Below are positions 59,290-64,000 of a DNA stretch of 64,000 bases, piece after piece (positions within the stretch are counted from its first letter, which is position 1; the number at the start of each line of letters is the position of its first letter). The position numbers and the translations under genes were made by a program. The notes under the pieces are model-generated. The model was not told the DNA's origin and did not search any database. It saw nothing but the letters and a program-made list of their open reading frames with translations. This DNA comes from CBDDFQ01 sp965227035 (lineage in GTDB: Bacteria; Pseudomonadota; Gammaproteobacteria; Burkholderiales; Burkholderiaceae_C), in NCBI GenBank assembly GCA_965227035.1, contig OZ245724.1, positions 2,542,001 to 2,606,000 on the forward strand, read 5' to 3'.

Positions 59290-60855
59290 CTACTGGAGAT
59301 CGCTGCCCGATGCGGATAGAACGTCTGCCCGCAACTGGTTCTTGTCGGTTTTCCCGATGATCGTCTTCGGCAATGCGTCGACGAATCGCACTTGTCTGGG
59401 AAGCTTGTATTTCACAAGCAGCTCGGCAAGATGCGCGAGGACTGCATCGGCGCTTAGGGAGGGATTCTTCGACACGACCGTGGCAACGAGAGATTCGCCG
59501 CGATAGGAATCGGCAACCCCCACGACGCCTGCTTCGACGATGTCCGGATGGGTCACCAATGCGTCTTCGACTTCGCGCGGGTACACGTTGAAGCCGCCGA
59601 CGATCACCATCTCTTTTTTGCGATCGCGAATGTAGAGATAGCCTTCGGCATCGAGCTCGCCGATATCGGTCGTGTAGAGCCAGCCGTCGCGCAAGGCAAC
59701 CGCGCTTTCGTCTGGAAGACCGCGATAGCCCTGCATCATCTGCGGGCCACGAGTGCGAATCTCGCCGACTTCGCCGACACCCAGAACACGCGTGCCCGTA
59801 TCGGTATCGACGATCTGGATTTCGGTCTCGGGCACTGCAATGCCCACGGAGCTCAGCTTGCGAGTGCCGAATCGCGGGTTGAAAGCAATCACAGGGCCGG
59901 TCTCGCTTTGCCCGAAGCCTTCGCTCACCACGCAGCCAGCAGCGGCTTCCCAGCGATTCAATGTTTCGGCAGACAGTGCAGACGCACCGGACGGACAAGC
60001 GCGCAGCGAGCTGAGATCGTATTTGTCGAAGCCTTCGTAGTTCATCAATCCGATGAAGATGGTCGGGCTGCCACCCATCATGGTGATGCGATGGAGTTGT
60101 ATGGATTCGAGAACAATGTCGGGCCGATAACGCGGAATGATGACCAGCGTGCCACGCGAATAGCAGGCGAGATACAGACCCATCGCGACCGCGTACACAT
60201 GAAACAGCGGTGTGATCGCGAGAACCCGCTCGACATCCATTTCTGCGGGAAACACACCCTGCCGCTGACTCACGTTGATCGCCACGCTACGGTGGGTCAG
60301 ATTCACGCCCTTCGATTTTCCGGTGGTACCGCCTGTGTACTGCAAAGTCGACAGCCACTCGGTATCTGGCAACGGGAGCGCGTCGGCCAATGTCGGCTGA
60401 TCCTTCCGCTTCGTGAACCTGTGCGCCCCTTCGCCGACCTCGAAACAGCAATTGGCCTTGAACATGCCCAGCAGCGAGGACAGCGTCTTCGCAGTAGCGC
60501 TGTCGAAAAAGATGGCCTGTGCCTGCGCGCTCTCGAGCATCGGACCGAGTTCAGCTGCGGTGTATGCGGGGTTCAGCGGTACGACTTGCGCGCCCGCGGC
60601 TTGAACCGCGAAGGTCGCGATCGCAATATCGTTTGAATTGGCCATGACCAATGCAACACGCGATCCGTTGGCTATTCCGAGCTCTTTCAACTCGTAGGCC
60701 AGGCCTGAAACGCAAGCTGCGTATTCACGATACGTGAGCGACTCCTCGCCACACACCAGCGCGAGATGATCGGGCGAACGCTTCGCGGCATCGGCGAGCA
60801 TGTGCACCACGCTGGGCCACACATGCGGCATCGGCGTTTTTCCGATCGTGCTCAT
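59290..60855 (-). CDS. Acyl-CoA synthetase (AMP-dependent ligase)
   Basis: 521 residues from ATG 60855, overlapping the thiolase stop (ATGA). P-loop YTGGTTGKSKGVNLTHRS, core SEGFGQSETGPVIAF, the Asp hinge YLYIRDRKKEMVIVGGFNVYPREVE and the catalytic lysine in PKTIIGKTDKNQLR. Class I adenylate-forming enzyme that activates a carboxylic acid as acyl-AMP and then acyl-CoA. A dicarboxylate or short-chain acid from the neighbouring degradation cluster is conceivable. Confidence 0.92.
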   Translation of the reverse strand: MSTIGKTPMPHVWPSVVHMLADAAKRSPDHLALVCGEESLTYREYAACVSGLAYELKELGIANGSRVALVMANSNDIAIATFAVQAAGAQVVPLNPAYTAAELGPMLESAQAQAIFFDSATAKTLSSLLGMFKANCCFEVGEGAHRFTKRKDQPTLADALPLPDTEWLSTLQYTGGTTGKSKGVNLTHRSVAINVSQRQGVFPAEMDVERVLAITPLFHVYAVAMGLYLACYSRGTLVIIPRYRPDIVLESIQLHRITMMGGSPTIFIGLMNYEGFDKYDLSSLRACPSGASALSAETLNRWEAAAGCVVSEGFGQSETGPVIAFNPRFGTRKLSSVGIAVPETEIQIVDTDTGTRVLGVGEVGEIRTRGPQMMQGYRGLPDESAVALRDGWLYTTDIGELDAEGYLYIRDRKKEMVIVGGFNVYPREVEDALVTHPDIVEAGVVGVADSYRGESLVATVVSKNPSLSADAVLAHLAELLVKYKLPRQVRFVDALPKTIIGKTDKNQLRADVLSASGSDLQ

Positions 60856-62057
60856 TTGATGTCCCTGACCTCGACGATGACAGCCATCGCGGTATCTCCT
60901 GCAGCGCATCCGACGAACATGCCATAGCCGCCACCCTTCATGACCAGCTCCTCGATCATCTCGATGACGCCGCGCAATCCGGTCGGACCTTGAGGATGAC
61001 CCCAAACGAGCGAAGAGCCGTAGTTGTTGAATTGGGTGGCGTCGATGTCGAACGCCTGCGCCAGGCACAGATCGTTCACGATGAACGGGTTATGTGTTTT
61101 AAGCACCTTGATCTGCGACATCTCCAGACCTGCGTTCTTCAGCGCCCTTTTCGCTGCGGGCACCGGCGCTGCAGGCATGTGCGCCGGCTCTACCCGCGAC
61201 TGAGCGAATGTGACCACACGAATGCCGATGTTCGGCTGCTTGGTGAGCTCGGGCAATTTGGCGGCCGTGGTGACGACGATGGCCGAGTTGCCGTCGGCCG
61301 GATGCGTCTGTCCGCCGTAAGTCACCGTGCCGCCTTCGATCACCGGCTTGAGTTTTGCAAGTCCTTCGGCTGTCGTCGGAAAAATTCCTTCGTCGCCGCT
61401 CATGGTGCTTTTCGTTTTGCGGAAGCTGGCGTCGGGCACTTCGAAGGGGAAGTCCATGAAGCGTCGGTGGAACGCGGAATCATCGGCGGTCGCATCGGCG
61501 TATTGCTCGTAGCGTCGCACTGTCAACTCGTTTTGCTGCGCAGTCGTGATACCGCATTTACGGGCCACGTTCTCGGCCGTCTGGATCATTGCGACCTTCG
61601 CGTAGGGATCGATTCCGAAGTTATCCAGAATCCAGTTTTCGCTCTGGCCGTTGCCACCGGGACCATCGGGTGCCGGGTAGTAGATATGCGGGCCGTTCGA
61701 TGTGCGGTCTGCGCCTATCGCCAGACTCACGGTAGCGTTGCCCTCGCGCAATTCGGCGGTGCACGATTGAAGTGCGCGAACACCGCTTGCGCATGCCTGC
61801 GAAATCGTCGGGCCTGCAACCGATTCGTTGCCCACTAGTGCCATCAACCACGGAAGACCGTAGAAAGCGCCCTGCTGCGGCACGCTCAATCCCAATGCGC
61901 CGTGATCGAACATCGAGACGTCGATCTCTCTTTTTGCGAGGGCTTTCTTCGCGACGTGCGCCGCGAACTTCAGGCTGTGCAGATGCGCAAGGCTACCCTG
62001 CCAGCGCGCGAACGGCGTTGACCAATAGGCGCCGTAAGGTATGTAGATGTCTTCCAT
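60852..62057 (-). CDS. Thiolase-like acyltransferase with divergent active site
   Basis: 401 residues. Nucleophile Cys89 in SQACASGVRALQ and the GHP motif in NNYGSSLVWGHPQGPTGLRG are present. In the other two motifs it departs from standard acetyl-CoA acetyltransferases: THNPFIVNDL in place of the NEAF(A) element, and VGCAAGDTAMAV in place of CGGGGQ near the C terminus, although the cysteine itself is kept. It may cleave an unusual 3-oxoacyl-CoA or act as a non-standard SCP2-like thiolase. Coupled to the ligase gene and 21 bp after the hydratase gene. Confidence 0.85.
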   Translation of the reverse strand: MEDIYIPYGAYWSTPFARWQGSLAHLHSLKFAAHVAKKALAKREIDVSMFDHGALGLSVPQQGAFYGLPWLMALVGNESVAGPTISQACASGVRALQSCTAELREGNATVSLAIGADRTSNGPHIYYPAPDGPGGNGQSENWILDNFGIDPYAKVAMIQTAENVARKCGITTAQQNELTVRRYEQYADATADDSAFHRRFMDFPFEVPDASFRKTKSTMSGDEGIFPTTAEGLAKLKPVIEGGTVTYGGQTHPADGNSAIVVTTAAKLPELTKQPNIGIRVVTFAQSRVEPAHMPAAPVPAAKRALKNAGLEMSQIKVLKTHNPFIVNDLCLAQAFDIDATQFNNYGSSLVWGHPQGPTGLRGVIEMIEELVMKGGGYGMFVGCAAGDTAMAVIVEVRDIK

Positions 62058-62078
62058 TTTTCTTGTCTCGTTTCGTCT

Positions 62079-62543
62079 TTAACTCGGCAACAGGAACATG
62101 ACGATCCACTGTGCAGAAATAACTGGCCGCTCTGCATCGGGTCGTTGTGCTTCCACCAGAAGCGACATTCGAGCAGCACCCGCGCTCTCGGTCAACTCCT
62201 TGAGCACGATGCGCCCGCGCACACGTTCATCGACAGGGAGCGATCCCAGAATGCGAACTTTGTCGTAGCCGTAATTGACCGGCACGGCCGGATCGGGAAG
62301 CCAGGCGTCGACAGCCTGTATCCACGATCCGAATCGCGCCATCAAAAGCGATGCCTGAACGATGGTCGATCCGAAGCGTGAGGCGTTGGCGCGAACAGGA
62401 TCGTTATGAATCCACAAATCCTCGCCCGTGATTGCGCCATAGGCCGTGATTTCGGATTGGCCGTAGGTTTCCCATTCGGTCACGCCTATTTCCTGGCCCA
62501 CGCATTTGCGCAAACGCTCGAGCGAGGTCTGCAAATCGGTCAT
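62079..62543 (-). CDS. MaoC-like (R)-specific enoyl-CoA hydratase
   Basis: 154 residues, single hot-dog domain. The catalytic pattern ITAYGAITGEDLWIHNDPVRA holds the Asp/His pair (Asp42-type acid and WIHNDP), then FGSTIVQASLLMARF and NYGYDKVRILGSLPVDERVRGRIVLKEL. Adds water to trans-2-enoyl-CoA with R stereochemistry. Overlaps the receptor gene by 4 bp and is translated with it. With a crotonase in the same operon, two hydratases of opposite stereochemistry could act on different intermediates. Confidence 0.85.
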   Translation of the reverse strand: MTDLQTSLERLRKCVGQEIGVTEWETYGQSEITAYGAITGEDLWIHNDPVRANASRFGSTIVQASLLMARFGSWIQAVDAWLPDPAVPVNYGYDKVRILGSLPVDERVRGRIVLKELTESAGAARMSLLVEAQRPDAERPVISAQWIVMFLLPS

Positions 62544-64000
62544 GAGACCAGTTTGAACTCGTTAGGACGGATCCAGCCGTTCGAGTACGGCACGAAGGAC
62601 ATGGTCTTCTGGTAGACGCTGGCTGTCACGCCTTGCAGGATCGGAATGGAATAACCGTTGTCGACCGCGAATTTCGCGAATTCGCGATAGCCGGCAAAAC
62701 GTTTTTCTTCGTTGGACTCGACGAAAAGTGGATCGAGTTTCGGCGATATGTCGTCGCTCTTCCATGCGGAGAACGGGAACTTCGGATTGAGCAGATAGCC
62801 GATGTACAACTCCGGATCGCCGGTCATGTTGCCCCAGCGGTACATGGTGGCTTCGGGCAATGTGCCCGCACGCAGGCGCTCCTGATACTGCACGAATTCG
62901 ATGGTTTCGACCTTTGCGCGAATGCCTACGCGTTGCCACATCTGCGCAATCACGCGGCTCATGTCGAAGTCGCCGGGGAATGTGCCGTTGGTCGTGAACA
63001 GCGTGATATCCACAGGCTTTTCTGCCGAGAAGCCGGCTTCCTTCAGCAAGGCGGTGGCCTTGGCTACGTCATAGGCGAATGTGTAGTCTTCAGGCGAGCC
63101 GGGCGTGTTGTGTGCAGCGGGAACGGAAATCGGCTTCGCAATGCCGCCGAAAAGCGCCTTGCTGATACCGGCTTTGTCGATCGCGTGGTGAGCAGCGAGT
63201 CGAACACGCTTGTCGGTGAACGCACCCGTGTTGCCGACCTGGAGCAGATAGATATCGGTGAAAGGTGCAACGCTCGAACGCAGTCCGGGATCGGCCTTCA
63301 GGCGGTTCGCGTCGCGAACGGTCATCTCGGTGGAGATGCTCACCCGCTTGCTTTCGATTGCCGATGCACGGCTGGCCGCATCGCCCAATATTTCGATGGT
63401 GACCTGTTTGAAAGCCGGTGCGCCACCCCAATACTTGTCGTTGGCCTCCAGCAAAATTCGCGAGTTCTGGCGATACGAGGCCAGCTTGTACGGGCCGGAT
63501 CCGACCGGCTTGGCCTGAAAGCCTTCTTTGCCGACCGAGGTCATGTAGTTCTTCGGCACCACGAAGCTCGCCAGGAACGCAAGCCACGGAATTGCCGAGG
63601 GCATAGGATCGGTGAACTTCATGATGGCGCGCGTCGGCGAGGCCACCTGGATATCCGACAGACGACGCCAGATGCCGGTCAAATCGCTGCGCTCTGCACG
63701 CGGACGCTCGAAGAAGGTGTAGCGAATGTCCTTGGCTTCGAGGCGATCGCCGTTATGGAAATAGACGTCGTCGCGCAATTCGAGTTCGAGCGTCTTGCCG
63801 TCTGGGGACATCTGCCACTTCTTCACGAGCGCGGGTGCGAGCTTGAGGTCGGAGGTGTAGGTCAAGGGCTGATCGAACACCGATTTGTAGATCGAGTGAC
63901 CCACCACGTGCGTGCGAAGGTTCGGATCCCACGCCGGAATGTCGCCCGGGTAGGCAATGATCAGGCTGTCCTTAGACGTTTGGGCCATCACCTTGCCGCC
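62540..64000 (-). CDS. Peptide/nickel-type (family 5) ABC substrate-binding protein, N terminus outside window
   Basis: The frame is open to the window edge, reading GGKVMAQTSKDSLIIAYPGDIPAWDPNL at its start here, so the signal peptide lies beyond base 64000. About 486 residues are visible. SBP_bac_5 features: KLAPALVKKWQMSPDGKTLELELRDDVYFHNGDRLEAKDIRYTF, PVGSGPYKLASYRQNSRILLEANDKYWGGAPAFKQVTIEILGDAASRASAIESKRV, DKRVRLAAHHAIDKAGISKALFGGIAKP. It heads, or nearly heads, the CoA-enzyme operon, which is unusual for a peptide receptor and suggests import of that pathway's substrate. Confidence 0.9.
   Translation of the reverse strand, partial: GGKVMAQTSKDSLIIAYPGDIPAWDPNLRTHVVGHSIYKSVFDQPLTYTSDLKLAPALVKKWQMSPDGKTLELELRDDVYFHNGDRLEAKDIRYTFFERPRAERSDLTGIWRRLSDIQVASPTRAIMKFTDPMPSAIPWLAFLASFVVPKNYMTSVGKEGFQAKPVGSGPYKLASYRQNSRILLEANDKYWGGAPAFKQVTIEILGDAASRASAIESKRVSISTEMTVRDANRLKADPGLRSSVAPFTDIYLLQVGNTGAFTDKRVRLAAHHAIDKAGISKALFGGIAKPISVPAAHNTPGSPEDYTFAYDVAKATALLKEAGFSAEKPVDITLFTTNGTFPGDFDMSRVIAQMWQRVGIRAKVETIEFVQYQERLRAGTLPEATMYRWGNMTGDPELYIGYLLNPKFPFSAWKSDDISPKLDPLFVESNEEKRFAGYREFAKFAVDNGYSIPILQGVTASVYQKTMSFVPYSNGWIRPNEFKLVS

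Noticed and set aside
1..64000. tRNA, rRNA, CRISPR, prophage, insertion sequence or integrative element
   Set aside because: No tRNA cloverleaf, spaced repeat array, transposase or integrase motif, or flanking direct repeat could be recognised by reading.

Overview
This 64 kb window reads as chromosomal DNA of a metabolically versatile betaproteobacterium. Burkholderiales, close to Bordetella/Achromobacter (Alcaligenaceae), is the best guess. The base for this is four Bug/TctC periplasmic solute receptors without TctA/TctB partners, a Bordetella-like ferredoxin-NADP reductase, DUF4148 and DUF1345 proteins, and many isolated catabolic operons each with its own LysR, MarR, IclR or TetR regulator. 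I see no rRNA, tRNA, CRISPR array, transposase, integrase or phage gene.

Layout. 1-750: end of an RcnB-like gene and a small secreted protein. 880-5600: minus-strand operon (gamma-glutamyltransferase, Bug receptor, threonine-dehydratase-like enzyme, VOC protein) divergent from a LysR gene whose 5' end carries an in-frame amber codon. 6600-9430: methyltransferase overlapping an XdhC-MobA fusion. 9470-14230: a 24-residue membrane peptide, a membrane protein, a transglutaminase, a Sel1 protein, an AlkC-like repair protein and a SnoaL-like protein. 14300-16920: MarR, Bug receptor and gamma-resorcylate-decarboxylase-type amidohydrolase. 16940-21850: FAD oxidases, a glutathione transferase, RidA and another Bug receptor. 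22060-26785: three spore-coat-U/Csu-type pilin paralogues around a two-component system. 26890-30600: SMR efflux pump, DUF1345 protein and feoAB plus a Cys-rich FeoB-associated protein. 30800-34900: orphan receptors, MarR and a Rieske oxygenase. 34900-36480: dadA behind a tandem glycine riboswitch. 36600-39400: small proteins, including a DUF2628/pilin-like hybrid. 39560-42610: IclR divergent from a Bug receptor-SDR-EthD operon.

42615-58438 is the most interesting part. A 13 kb minus-strand gene run encodes, from its promoter end, a 6-hydroxynicotinate-reductase homologue, a UPF0280 protein, two DUF1185 (amino-acid-synthesis) paralogues, a complete Liv-type ABC transporter with fused LivH-LivM permease, and a NicA/NicB-type molybdenum hydroxylase whose large subunit carries a tri-haem cytochrome c tail. 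Divergent from it lie ferredoxin-NADP reductase, a TetR regulator and an enamidase that keeps all six expected metal ligands. Together these match the first three steps of the reductive nicotinate pathway known from fermenting Eubacterium barkeri (hydroxylation, ferredoxin-dependent ring reduction, enamide hydrolysis to 2-formylglutarate). Here they are combined with an aerobic-type cytochrome-linked hydroxylase and an NADPH-to-ferredoxin electron supply. A second minus-strand operon (58452-64000: crotonase, acyl-CoA ligase, atypical thiolase, MaoC-like hydratase, peptide-type receptor) could process CoA-linked acids. Its link to the nicotinate-like cluster is inference from position only.
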